Positions 56,608 to 64,000 of a stretch of 64,000 bases of DNA are shown here, piece after piece. Below the pieces are notes generated by a model. The model saw only the letters and a list, made by a program, of their open reading frames with translations, was not told the origin of the DNA and made no database searches. The stretch is from contig NZ_JAPNJW010000001.1 of assembly GCF_026626745.1 (NCBI RefSeq), forward strand, positions 4,324,001 to 4,388,000, written 5' to 3'. The DNA is from Nannocystis sp. RBIL2 (GTDB taxonomy: Bacteria > Myxococcota_A > Polyangia > Nannocystales > Nannocystaceae). Each line of letters starts with the position of its first letter. The stretch's first letter is position 1. The position numbers and the translations under genes were made by a program.

Positions 56608-58380
56608 GTGCCTCGCCGCTCGCTCCCGCTCGCTCCCCTCTCGCATCTCGCTCTCGTCTTCGCCGCGGCCTGCAGCGCCCCGCGTCCCGCCCCGACCCCG
56701 GTCCCCGAGCCGCAGCCCGCAGACGCGCCCGCCTCGACGCCCGAGCCCGTCGCCTACGCCCTCTCGCCCGTGTTCGAGAAGGACGCCCTCGTCGCCTTGC
56801 AGGTCGAGCTGCGCCTGCGCGGCGACGCCGACGGCCTCACGCGCCTCAAGCTGCCCGACCACTGGGGCACCGCCCGCGAGCTGTGGACCCTCATGCGCGA
56901 CTTCACGGTCGAGGGCGCCACCGTCAGCCCCGACGACGACCCGTCCATTCGTCAGCTCGCCGCCGCCCCGAACGCCCCGCTGGTCGTCCGCTACCGCGTC
57001 GTCTCCGGCTTCGACCACGACCCGCACGCGCAGGACGGCCAGCCGTTCCTGCCGATCATCCGTCCCACCTGGTTCGACGTGTTCGGCGAGGCCCTGTTCG
57101 CCTTCCCCGAGGGCCGCGAGGACGACCCCGCGACCTTCGTGTGGCGCGACGCCCCGGCGGGCTTCCACTTCGCCAGCGACCTCGAGCACCTCGCCGGCGC
57201 GCGCCCCGGCGTCGTCGGCGACGTCGTCGAGAGCGTCGTCATCGGCGGCCCCGGCCTGCGCACCCGCGCCGACGGCCAGGTGCGCGTCGCGATCCTCGGC
57301 GACTACGACTTCGGCCACGACGCCTTCTTCGACCTCTCCCTGGCCGTCATCGCCTCCCAGCGCGAGTTCTGGGGCGACAAGGACGCCCCGTTCCTGATCA
57401 CCCTCGCGCCGCAGAAGCGGATCGAAGGCAGCATGACCTACGGCGGCACCGGTCGCTCCGACGCCTTCACCCTCTCGGTCGCCGAGAACGCGGCGATCGC
57501 CGACCTGCGCCACCTCCTCGCCCACGAGTACTTCCACACCTGGAACGCGCGCCAGCTCGGCGGCCAGGCCGAAGGCACCGCCGAGGGCGCCGGCAAGTGG
57601 TTCGCCGAGGGCTTCACCGAGTTCTACACCTGGCGCCTCCTCCTGCGCGCCGGCATCTACAGCCCCGAGGACTTCGTCACCGCCTGGAACGAGGCGCTCG
57701 TCGAGTACTGGACCTCGCCCGTGCGCGACGAGCCCAACGCGCGCATCGTCGCCGACTACTGGAACGACCACGCAGTGAGCCGCCTGCCCTACCGCCGCGG
57801 CCCCCTGCTCGCCGCGATCTGGGAGCAGCGGCTGCGCCAGGCCACCGCCGGCGCGCGCGACCTCGACGATGTCCTCCAGGCCATGCGCGCCAAGGTCCAG
57901 GCCTCGCCCGTCAAGTTCGCCCCCGACGCCGCCAGCGTGTTCCCGCCGGTCTATCGCGAGCTCGGCGGCCCCGACATCGCCGCCGACCTCGAGCGCTTCG
58001 TCGACCAGGGCACCGCGATCCGCATGCCGGCCGACGTGTTCGGCCCGTGCGTCCGCGTCGTCGACAGCGTCCGCCGCAACTTCGAGCGCGGCTGGGACGT
58101 CGACGCCACCGCCGCCGCCGGCCACGTCGCCGGCCTGCGCAAGGGCTCGGCCGCCTGGCGCGCCGGCCTGCGCGACGGCATGAAGATCCTCGAGCGCGAC
58201 GGCAAACCGGGCGACTCGACCGTCCCCTACGTGCTGCGCGTGCGCGACGGCAAGCGCGAGCGGATCATCCGCTTCAAGCCCGAGGGCGACAAGGAGATCC
58301 CGCTGCAGCAGCTCGAGCTCGCCCCCGGCCTCACGCCCGAGCGCCGCGCCGCCTGCGCTCGCGAGCTGTCGGGCGCCTGA
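56608..58380 (+). CDS. M61-family metallopeptidase lipoprotein
   Basis: A 590-aa lipoprotein (lipobox FAAAC, Cys22) with a short Pro-rich linker. The M61 (glycyl aminopeptidase/NMPA-like) catalytic motif is HEYFHTWNARQL, with zinc ligands His306 and His310 and catalytic Glu307. The third ligand is in GKWFAEGFTEFYTW. The substrate-site segment ITLAPQKRIEGSMTYGGTGR fits the family. The C-terminal 90 residues are a PDZ-like domain (HVAGLRKGSAAWRAGLRDGM). It probably trims peptides from their N-terminus outside the cytoplasm. GTG start with TACTGT 8 nt upstream. Its TGA stop opens a five-unit array of 14-bp repeats. Confidence 0.9.
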   Translation: MPRRSLPLAPLSHLALVFAAACSAPRPAPTPVPEPQPADAPASTPEPVAYALSPVFEKDALVALQVELRLRGDADGLTRLKLPDHWGTARELWTLMRDFTVEGATVSPDDDPSIRQLAAAPNAPLVVRYRVVSGFDHDPHAQDGQPFLPIIRPTWFDVFGEALFAFPEGREDDPATFVWRDAPAGFHFASDLEHLAGARPGVVGDVVESVVIGGPGLRTRADGQVRVAILGDYDFGHDAFFDLSLAVIASQREFWGDKDAPFLITLAPQKRIEGSMTYGGTGRSDAFTLSVAENAAIADLRHLLAHEYFHTWNARQLGGQAEGTAEGAGKWFAEGFTEFYTWRLLLRAGIYSPEDFVTAWNEALVEYWTSPVRDEPNARIVADYWNDHAVSRLPYRRGPLLAAIWEQRLRQATAGARDLDDVLQAMRAKVQASPVKFAPDAASVFPPVYRELGGPDIAADLERFVDQGTAIRMPADVFGPCVRVVDSVRRNFERGWDVDATAAAGHVAGLRKGSAAWRAGLRDGMKILERDGKPGDSTVPYVLRVRDGKRERIIRFKPEGDKEIPLQQLELAPGLTPERRAACARELSGA

Positions 58381-58447
58381 CCTCCCGGACATGCCCGCCC
58401 GGGCATGCTCGTCAAGACATGCTCTTCAGAGCATGTCCCTCGCGCCA
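58378..58447. repeat. Five abutting 14-bp units starting on a stop codon
   Basis: TGACC-TCCC-GGACA (its TGA is the M61 stop), TGCCC-GCCC-GGGCA, TGCTC-GTCA-AGACA, TGCTC-TTCA-GAGCA and TGTCC-CTCG-CGCCA, in exact phase. The fourth extends to a 9-bp stem GACATGCTC/GAGCATGTC. The run ends 2 nt before the stop of the convergent sensor kinase gene. Confidence 0.92.
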
Positions 58448-58449
58448 TC

Positions 58450-60723
58450 TCAGCGCCGGACGAAGTGCGCCGCGAGGCGGCGGATCTCCCGCATCAGGCG
58501 GTTGCGCGAGTACATCCCCTTCTGAATGACCTGCTCGACGCGGCCGCCGAGGCGCTCCCAGTCGTCGCGGGCCAGCTCCTGGGCCGTCATCACCGCGACC
58601 GGCACCCGCACGAACTCGGGGCGGCTGCGGATCCGCTGCAGCACCTCGTAGCCGTCGAGCTCGGGGATCTTCAGGTCGAGCAAGATCAGGCCCGGGCGGC
58701 TCTTCTCGATCATCTCGAGCGCCTGCGGCCCGGTGCTGGCCACGCGCACCGACCAGCCCTCCTCGAGCAGGGTGCGCTGCAGCAGCTCGCGCAGGCCCTC
58801 GTCGTCCTCGACCACCAGGATGTAGCCGTCGCGCACCGGCACCAGGCGCTGGATGCTGGCCACCAGCTGCTCGCGACGCAGCGGCTTGGTCAAGTAGTCG
58901 TCGGCCCCGAGCGCCAGGCCGAGCGGCTTCTCGTCGAGCATGCTGACCACCACCACCGCCGTGCCCTTCAGGTCCGGGTCGGCGCGGATCGCCTGCAGCA
59001 CCGCCCAGCCGTCCATCCCGGGCATCATGATGTCGAGCGCGATCACTACCGGCTTGAGCCGCTTGGCCAGCGCCAGGCCCTCCTTGCCGGTCGCCGCGCC
59101 GTAGACCTCGAGCCCCTCGCGGCTCAAGATCCGCTCCATCAGGTCGTAGACGTTGGGGTCGTCGTCGATGACGAGCATCGCCTGCGGCGCCGACTCGTTG
59201 CGCGGCCCGAGCGGAAGGCTCGGCTCGCGCGAGCCCTCCTCCGCCGGCAGGCTCGAGCCGATCACCCGCGCCGGCAGGCGCACGCGGAAGGTCGAGCCCG
59301 TGCCCGGGATGCTCTCGACCCCGATCTCGCCGGCCATCATCTGGCAGAACCGGCGGCTGATCGCCAGGCCGAGGCCGGTGCCGCCGTACTTGCGGGTGGT
59401 CGACGAGTCGCCCTGATAAAACGTCTGGAACAGCCGGTTCGTCTGCTCGGCCGACATGCCGATGCCGTTGTCGGCGACCACGAACTCGAACCAGTCCTGG
59501 CTGCGGTCGCGCGGCTCGCCGGCCTCGGCCGCGGCGCTCGGCAGGCGCCGCACCTCGAGCGCGATGCGCCCGTTCTCGGTGAACTTGGCCGCGTTGCTGA
59601 GCAGGTTGAACAGCACCTGCCGCACCTTGGTCAGGTCGGCAGTCATGTCGCCGAGCTCCTCGGCGAGGTGCAGGTCGAACGCGTTGCCGTTCTGCGCCAT
59701 CAGCCGCTGCGCCGTGTTGCACACGTCGTTCAGCATGCTCTGCACCGAGAACGTCTCGATGTGCAGCTCCATGCGGCCGGCCTCGATCTTCGACAGGTCG
59801 AGGATGTCGCTGATGATCCCGAGCAGGTGGTTGCCGGCGCCGTGGATCTTCTGCACGTCGACCCCGACCTGGTCGCGATGCCCGCGCAGCTCCTCGAGCA
59901 CGATCTCCGAGTAGCCGATGATCGCGTTGAGCGGCGTCCGCAGCTCGTGGCTCATGTTGGCCAGGAAGGCGCTCTTGGCCCGGCTGGCCTCGATCGCCTC
60001 GTCGCGGGCCACCTCGAGCTTCTCGTTCAGCTCACGCAGCCGCCGCTCCGAGCGCACGCTCTCGCTGATGTCGGTCGCCACCCCGATCGCCCCCAGCTGG
60101 GTCCCGTGCGCGTCGTGGAACGGCGCCGTCCACGTCTCGAAGTGGCGGTCGGTGAACTCGAACACCCCGCGCAGGCTCAGGCCCTTGAGCGCCCGCCGCA
60201 CCCCGTCGAGCAGCGCCGGCAGGCCGGCGAACACCTCGTACACCGGCTCGCCGAGGTAGCCGCGCGGCTCCAGCCCCAGCGCCTGCAGCCCGCGCCCCTC
60301 GAGCAGCAGCAGCGCCCCGCGGGCGTCGGTGGCGAACAGCACGATCGGCACGTTGGCGACCACGCTGCGCAGCACCTCGCCCTGCAGCGCGCGCGGGTCC
60401 TCGGCCGGGCGCCCGACCACGCACACCTCTTCGCAACCTGGCTCTTGGACCATGGTCCAAGCGACAGCCAGCTCGCCGGCCCGCGGGCGACAGACCACGC
60501 GGGCCATCTCGCCCGCGCACGCCCGGCGCCAGGCGTCGATCCACGCCGGCTGGTCGACCGGGCGCAGCAGCTCGACGAACAACATGCCGAGCGGCGGACC
60601 GCCGAACAATTGCCGGAGACCGACGTTGGCCACCTGCAGCTCGCCGGCGGGGCCGAGGATGGCCAGCCAATCGCTCGAGAGATCGAGGAGGCGGGAAAAG
60701 CTCGCGCTCACGAGGTTCGGCAT
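58450..60723 (-). CDS. PAS sensor histidine kinase with two receiver domains
   Basis: A 757-aa soluble hybrid kinase. Two PAS-like sensory domains (about residues 1-230) are followed by the His box FLANMSHELRTPLNAIIGYS, the N box VLFNLLSNAAKFTE and G boxes VADNGIGM and GGTGLGLAI. Two receiver domains follow: MLVIDDDPNVYDL with phosphoacceptor in VIALDIMMPGMDG, and ILVVEDDEGLREL with LILLDLKIPELDG. No membrane helix is seen, so it senses a cytoplasmic signal. ATG at 60723 (MPNLVSASFSRLL) is chosen; a GTG at 60738 would add five residues. Two 14-bp units (60440-60467) are in frame. Confidence 0.92.
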   Translation of the reverse strand: MPNLVSASFSRLLDLSSDWLAILGPAGELQVANVGLRQLFGGPPLGMLFVELLRPVDQPAWIDAWRRACAGEMARVVCRPRAGELAVAWTMVQEPGCEEVCVVGRPAEDPRALQGEVLRSVVANVPIVLFATDARGALLLLEGRGLQALGLEPRGYLGEPVYEVFAGLPALLDGVRRALKGLSLRGVFEFTDRHFETWTAPFHDAHGTQLGAIGVATDISESVRSERRLRELNEKLEVARDEAIEASRAKSAFLANMSHELRTPLNAIIGYSEIVLEELRGHRDQVGVDVQKIHGAGNHLLGIISDILDLSKIEAGRMELHIETFSVQSMLNDVCNTAQRLMAQNGNAFDLHLAEELGDMTADLTKVRQVLFNLLSNAAKFTENGRIALEVRRLPSAAAEAGEPRDRSQDWFEFVVADNGIGMSAEQTNRLFQTFYQGDSSTTRKYGGTGLGLAISRRFCQMMAGEIGVESIPGTGSTFRVRLPARVIGSSLPAEEGSREPSLPLGPRNESAPQAMLVIDDDPNVYDLMERILSREGLEVYGAATGKEGLALAKRLKPVVIALDIMMPGMDGWAVLQAIRADPDLKGTAVVVVSMLDEKPLGLALGADDYLTKPLRREQLVASIQRLVPVRDGYILVVEDDEGLRELLQRTLLEEGWSVRVASTGPQALEMIEKSRPGLILLDLKIPELDGYEVLQRIRSRPEFVRVPVAVMTAQELARDDWERLGGRVEQVIQKGMYSRNRLMREIRRLAAHFVRR
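60440..60467. repeat. Two abutting 14-bp units inside the hybrid kinase gene
   Basis: TGGCT-CTTG-GACCA and TGGTC-CAAG-CGACA. Their junction makes an 18-nt perfect palindrome (60445-60462, CTTGGACCA and its complement). They encode the segment around AVAWTMVQEPG. Confidence 0.6.
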
Positions 60724-60776
60724 GCCCGGACGGGGCACATGGTAGCCGGACGCGCGGCAAAAATGCTACGCGCGGG

Positions 60777-61649
60777 CTATTTCGCCCCGAACACCTGCGT
60801 CCACAGGTGGCCCCATTCACCGCCGGGGTAGTACCCGACACCGATGTGCTCGAAGTCGGGGTTCATGATGTTCGCGCAGTGGCCGGCGCTGTTCATCCAC
60901 TGGTCCATCGTTCCGGCGGCGTCGGGCGACCCGCCGGCGATGTTCTCGCCGGCGTTGCTGTAGTTGCCGTAACCCGCCTTGCCCATCCGGTCCCACGGCG
61001 GCTCGCCGTCCGGGTTGGTGTGGTCGAAGAAGGCGCGGTCGTTCATGTCCTTGGAGTGCATGCGCGCCGCGCACCGCAGGGCCGGATCCATCGTCAACGG
61101 GCCCGCGGGCCCGAACGTGCCCTCCGCGCCGCAGTTCGCGCCCTCCGCCCGCCTTTGATTGACCAGCACCAGGACGTCCTCCTCCAGCTGCTTCCAGGCC
61201 GGATCCCAGCCCTTGGCCGGCTCGCAGTAGGGCACGCCATCGGGGACGTCGGGGTTCGCAGGCTCGCCGGTGGTGGACGTCGAGGTGGTACCGGGATCGG
61301 TGGTGCCGGCGGAGGGATCGTTCGTGGTGCCGGTGCCCGGATCTGGACCGGTGGTCACATCCGGCCCGGTGGTCGGCGTGGTGTCGGTGGCGGGCCCTCC
61401 GCCGGTGGTCACGGCGGGCGAGGTGGTGGCGTCTTCGTCCGTGGTCGTGCCGGGATCGGTCTGCGTGCCCGACATCGACCCGCCGCTCCCGCCGTCGCTG
61501 TCGCCGCCGCTCTCGCCGATCTGCGTGCCGCCGCCGCCGCCGTCGGTCGAGCCGGAGATCGGCGCGGTCTCGTCGGCGCCGATCCCCGAGTAACAACCGG
61601 CGAACAGCACCGCGAGCACCACCGCCGAGACGCGAAGCGAACTGAGCAT
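60777..61649 (-). CDS. CAP-domain (SCP/PR1-like) lipoprotein
   Basis: A 290-aa lipoprotein (lipobox LFAGC, Cys19) with a Gly/Ser and Thr/Pro-rich linker (about residues 30-130). The C-terminal CAP domain has LVLVNQRRAEGANCG, LRCAARMHSKDMNDRAFFDH, NYSNAGENIAGG and the ending WTQVFGAK, with the His/Glu/Glu/His site of the family (DHTNPDG; GENI; SAGHCANIMNPDF). CAP proteins are secreted; the function of bacterial ones is mostly unknown. TAAGGT lies 6 nt before the ATG. Confidence 0.9.
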   Translation of the reverse strand: MLSSLRVSAVVLAVLFAGCYSGIGADETAPISGSTDGGGGGTQIGESGGDSDGGSGGSMSGTQTDPGTTTDEDATTSPAVTTGGGPATDTTPTTGPDVTTGPDPGTGTTNDPSAGTTDPGTTSTSTTGEPANPDVPDGVPYCEPAKGWDPAWKQLEEDVLVLVNQRRAEGANCGAEGTFGPAGPLTMDPALRCAARMHSKDMNDRAFFDHTNPDGEPPWDRMGKAGYGNYSNAGENIAGGSPDAAGTMDQWMNSAGHCANIMNPDFEHIGVGYYPGGEWGHLWTQVFGAK

Positions 61650-61761
61650 GGTCCGACCTTAGCCTCCGCGTCGCGCTCGCCTCAAGCCCTCGTCATCCGC
61701 GACGCGTGTCTGGGGCCTGCGGACGACATCCGGCGCGCGGGCCTCCGGCTAACCTCCCCCC

Positions 61762-62124
61762 ATGCCCAAGCTGATCGCCCAGCCCACGCGCGTCGTCGCC
61801 GACGGCGAACCGCCCAAGCTCATCGACGAGTACGTCGGCCGCGTCAACACCCACGCCACCGCCGTCAGCATCGCCCACATGCGCTCGCCCGCGGGCTGGC
61901 GAGAGCGCGGCCAGCGGCCCGAATTCGACGAGTACTCGCTGGTCCTGCGCGGCACCCTGCGGGTCGAGCACGACGGCGGCGCGCTCGACGTCGGCGCCGG
62001 CCAGGCCGTCCTGGTCCGCGGCGGCGAGCACGTCCGCTACAGCGCGCCCGGCGACGAGGGCGCCGAGTACATCGCCGTGTGCCTGCCGGCCTTCTCGCCG
62101 GCGACGGTCCACCGCGACCCGTGA
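61762..62124 (+). CDS. Cupin-domain protein
   Basis: A 120-aa single-domain cupin. It has the beta-barrel motifs, with EFDEYSLVLRGTLRVEHDGG as cupin motif 1 (metal-ligand His replaced by other residues) and LVRGGEHVRYSAPGDEGAEY as motif 2. It may bind a small molecule or act as an isomerase; no substrate is implied. TAACCT lies 6 nt before the ATG. Its TGA stop opens a six-unit array of 14-bp repeats. Confidence 0.85.
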   Translation: MPKLIAQPTRVVADGEPPKLIDEYVGRVNTHATAVSIAHMRSPAGWRERGQRPEFDEYSLVLRGTLRVEHDGGALDVGAGQAVLVRGGEHVRYSAPGDEGAEYIAVCLPAFSPATVHRDP

Positions 62125-62205
62125 CCGTCGGGACATGCCCGAACAGGCATGTCGTCAACGACATGTCCGATCGAGCATGCCCTTGAAGGCAGGTCTCTCA
62201 GGGCA
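62122..62205. repeat. Six abutting 14-bp units starting on a stop codon
   Basis: TGACC-GTCG-GGACA (its TGA is the cupin stop), TGCCC-GAAC-AGGCA, TGTCG-TCAA-CGACA, TGTCC-GATC-GAGCA, TGCCC-TTGA-AGGCA and GGTCT-CTCA-GGGCA, in exact 14-bp phase with no indel. The third pairs over 7 bp (CATGTCG/CGACATG). It lies between convergent genes, with 170 bp of further sequence before the OmpA gene end. Confidence 0.93.
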
Positions 62206-62375
62206 TGAGGGCGCCCGGCAGAGGCGCCGGGTGGGCTCCTGAGCCGACGCACGTGCGCTCGGGAGCGAGTCACGCCGAGCGCGCCGGCGCAGCGAGGTCC
62301 GCTCGTGGCGGCCAGATGCGCCGGGCGCCCGGAGAGCGCCCGGCCCCGCGGGACCTGGCCCGCGGGACAGGCCCG

Positions 62376-64000
62376 CTACTTGCCGCCGCCCGTGGTCGGG
62401 GCCGCGGTCGGGGCGTCGCCGTCGTCGCTCGAGGAAGCGCCCTCGGGCCGGTCGATGAGCACCTTGAACTCGATGCGGCGGTTCTTGGCGCGGGCCTTGG
62501 ACGTCTTGGCCGGGTCGATCGGCTTGTCGGGGCCGAAGCCGGTCGTCTTGACGCGCGACTCTTCGATGCCGTGCTCGACGAGGTAGCGCTTGACCGAGTC
62601 GGCGCGGCGCTGCGACAGCTCGAGGTTGAAGTCCCGGCCGCCGACGTCGTCGGTGTGGCCCTGGATCTCGATCTTGAGGCTGGGGAACTCCTTGAGCACC
62701 CCGACCGCCACGTCGAGCGTCTTCTCCGAGCCCTTCTTGATCTTGTCGGAGCGGGTCTCGAAGTTGATGCCCTCGAGCGGGCGCTTGTCCCACTCCTTGG
62801 CCTTCTCGGGCAGCTTGTCCGGGCAGCCGTCGCTGTCCTCGAAGCCGTTGTACGACTCCGGGTGCATCGGGCACTTGTCGTCCTTGTCGACGATCTTGTC
62901 GCCGTCGGCGTCGGGCGGCGGCGGGCAGCCGGGGGCCTCGGGCCACGGCTCGGTCGGGCACTGGTCGTCGGCGTCGATGATGCCGTCCTTGTCGGTGTCG
63001 GGCGGCGGGCAGCCGTCGGGCGCCACGCCGGCCTCGAACGGGCACTTGTCGACCTTGTCGAGGAAGGTGTCGTTGTCGGAGTCGATCGACGGGCAGCCGT
63101 CGGGCGGGTCGCCGGCCAGCTTGGGGCACTTGTCGACGTCGTTTTGGACGCCGTCCTTGTCCCAGTCGAGGTCCTTCGCGGCCGGCTGCGGGCGCACGCG
63201 CCCGAGCACCAGGCTGAAGCCCACGGTGACCTGCGCGTGGCTGGTGAACGCCGGCATCGGCTTGGCCGCCTTGGCCGAGATGATGTGGCGCGCGTCGACG
63301 CGGAACGCCGCCATGCGCGAGATGAAGATCTTGAGGCCGCCGCCCCAGTGGCCGGCCGGGTCGACGTCGCTGCCGAGGCCGTTGCCGGGCGAGCTGATGC
63401 CGAGCATGCCGTAGCCGCCGAGCAGGAACGGCGTGACGCGGTACGGCAGCTGCAGCACCGCGCTGCCGCGCAGGCCGTACACGAACGCCGGGCTGTTGTG
63501 GACGTTGCGCACGAACGTCGGCGTCGCCGAGAACTCGGCCTCGATGCCGAAGATCCGCAGCGGGAAGTAACCGATGCGGGCGCCGACCGCCGGGCCCAGG
63601 CGCCACAGCGCCTTGTGCTCGTCGGGCCGGCCGGGCACCGGCTTGTAGAGGTCGTGGTCGTCGGGCGGCAAGTTGAGGCCGCCGAAGATCCCGAGCTCGA
63701 ACAGGTGGCGCTCCGGCGAGTAGCGGTGGATCCACTTGCGGGTGTCTTTGACCTTCCCCGTCTTCTCGTCGAGGATCACGCCGTCGGGCGCCTCCCGTCG
63801 ACCGGACTTCCTGGCCTTCGGGACAGATGCGTCCGCCTTCACCTCGGCCTTGCCCGCGCCCGCGCTGGCCTGCGCACCCGCGCTCGCGGGGGCCGCCGGG
63901 GTCGTCTCGGCCGGCGGTGCGCTCGCCTCGGCCGGCGGTGCGCTCGCCTCGGCGGAGGGCGCCGCCTCGGTCGCCGGCGCCGCCTCGGTCTTCGGCGCTG
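62376..64000 (-). CDS. OmpA-family outer membrane protein with TSP3 repeats (5' end beyond the window)
   Basis: The reading frame stays open to the right edge, so the start and any signal peptide lie outside. From the edge inwards: an Ala/Pro/Glu/Thr-rich segment (with a 21-bp tandem repeat encoding EASAPPA), a beta-barrel-like domain (HLFELGIFGGLNLPPDDHDL ... GYGMLGISSP), four thrombospondin-type-3 calcium repeats (DWDKDGVQNDVDKCP and similar), and a C-terminal OmpA peptidoglycan-binding domain (INFETRSDKIKKGSEKTLDV; GHTDDVGGRDFNLELSQRRA; NRRIEFKV). It probably links the outer membrane to the wall. A GTG at 63842 is an internal codon. A 14-bp unit (63812-63825) is in frame. Confidence 0.88.
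   Translation of the reverse strand, partial: APKTEAAPATEAAPSAEASAPPAEASAPPAETTPAAPASAGAQASAGAGKAEVKADASVPKARKSGRREAPDGVILDEKTGKVKDTRKWIHRYSPERHLFELGIFGGLNLPPDDHDLYKPVPGRPDEHKALWRLGPAVGARIGYFPLRIFGIEAEFSATPTFVRNVHNSPAFVYGLRGSAVLQLPYRVTPFLLGGYGMLGISSPGNGLGSDVDPAGHWGGGLKIFISRMAAFRVDARHIISAKAAKPMPAFTSHAQVTVGFSLVLGRVRPQPAAKDLDWDKDGVQNDVDKCPKLAGDPPDGCPSIDSDNDTFLDKVDKCPFEAGVAPDGCPPPDTDKDGIIDADDQCPTEPWPEAPGCPPPPDADGDKIVDKDDKCPMHPESYNGFEDSDGCPDKLPEKAKEWDKRPLEGINFETRSDKIKKGSEKTLDVAVGVLKEFPSLKIEIQGHTDDVGGRDFNLELSQRRADSVKRYLVEHGIEESRVKTTGFGPDKPIDPAKTSKARAKNRRIEFKVLIDRPEGASSSDDGDAPTAAPTTGGGK

Noticed and set aside
58378..62205. Recurring peptides such as GHVxxDM and RTCPxG in many open frames, first read as a secreted Cys peptide family
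   Set aside because: They are translations of the 14-bp palindromic arrays in all frames; the arrays lie after stop codons and show pairing, not codon, conservation.
62376..63842. OmpA-family gene starting at the GTG at 63842
   Set aside because: The frame continues without a stop to the right edge and the upstream residues form a typical Ala/Pro linker, so the gene is cut by the window edge.

Overview
The window is one contiguous, very GC-rich stretch of bacterial chromosome. It looks like a myxobacterium of the Nannocystis/Plesiocystis type (Nannocystaceae). This is inferred from GC-saturated codon use, lipoproteins with Thr-rich TTT/TTD linkers after the lipobox, eukaryote-like Ser/Thr kinases fused to ATPase or repeat domains, an IgGFc-binding-type lipoprotein and frequent GTG starts. 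No integrase, transposase, phage gene or CRISPR array was seen, and no rRNA.

Layout. 0-5 kb: an alpha/beta hydrolase cut by the left edge, a Thr-rich Cys-rich lipoprotein, xseA and a SulP anion transporter. 5-12 kb: a LysM/MepA murein endopeptidase, an AAA ATPase, an SDR oxidoreductase and an enoyl-CoA hydratase, a Tat-type copper-storage-like Cys/His protein, a secreted esterase and endonuclease V. 12-20 kb: a beta-propeller protein with a histone-H1-like tail, a methyltransferase-like secreted protein, a 1225-aa kinase-ATPase and an ECF-type sigma factor. 20-25 kb: a degenerate repeat desert, lysine 2,3-aminomutase, and a response regulator/histidine kinase pair. 25-31 kb: an intradiol-dioxygenase-like lipoprotein, a compact family-A DNA polymerase and a TldD/TldE pair. 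31-39 kb: two paralogous Cys-rich lipoproteins around a secreted hydrolase, then an operon of fused alpha-keto acid dehydrogenase E1, an MBL hydrolase and a type II NADH dehydrogenase. 39-48 kb: an FHA membrane protein, glpD, two operonic membrane proteins, lipoproteins, a LolD/FtsX-type ABC exporter and a two-domain VOC protein. 48-56 kb: an IgGFc-binding-type lipoprotein, a dicarboxylate symporter, a giant pseudokinase, and four tandem tRNA-Cys genes. 56-64 kb: an M61 peptidase, a hybrid sensor kinase with two receiver domains, a CAP-domain lipoprotein, a cupin, and an OmpA/TSP3 outer-membrane protein that runs off the right edge.

The most unusual feature is a dispersed repeat that I do not recognise as a named family. 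It is a 14-bp palindromic unit, TGTCC-N4-GGACA, joined head to tail with an exact 14-bp period in runs of up to six. The arrays occupy seven of the eight spacers between convergent genes, and three of them begin exactly on the TGA stop codon of the upstream gene. Shorter runs lie inside reading frames. The paired arm bases covary (TGTCC/GGACA, TGGCC/GGCCA, TGCCC/GGGCA, TGCTC/GAGCA), which points to selection for a stem-loop or a protein-bound palindrome.

A second window-wide signal is a -10-like hexamer (TANNNT) 6-9 nt before the start codon of at least 17 genes, which suggests widespread leaderless transcription. It is used here to choose several GTG starts.
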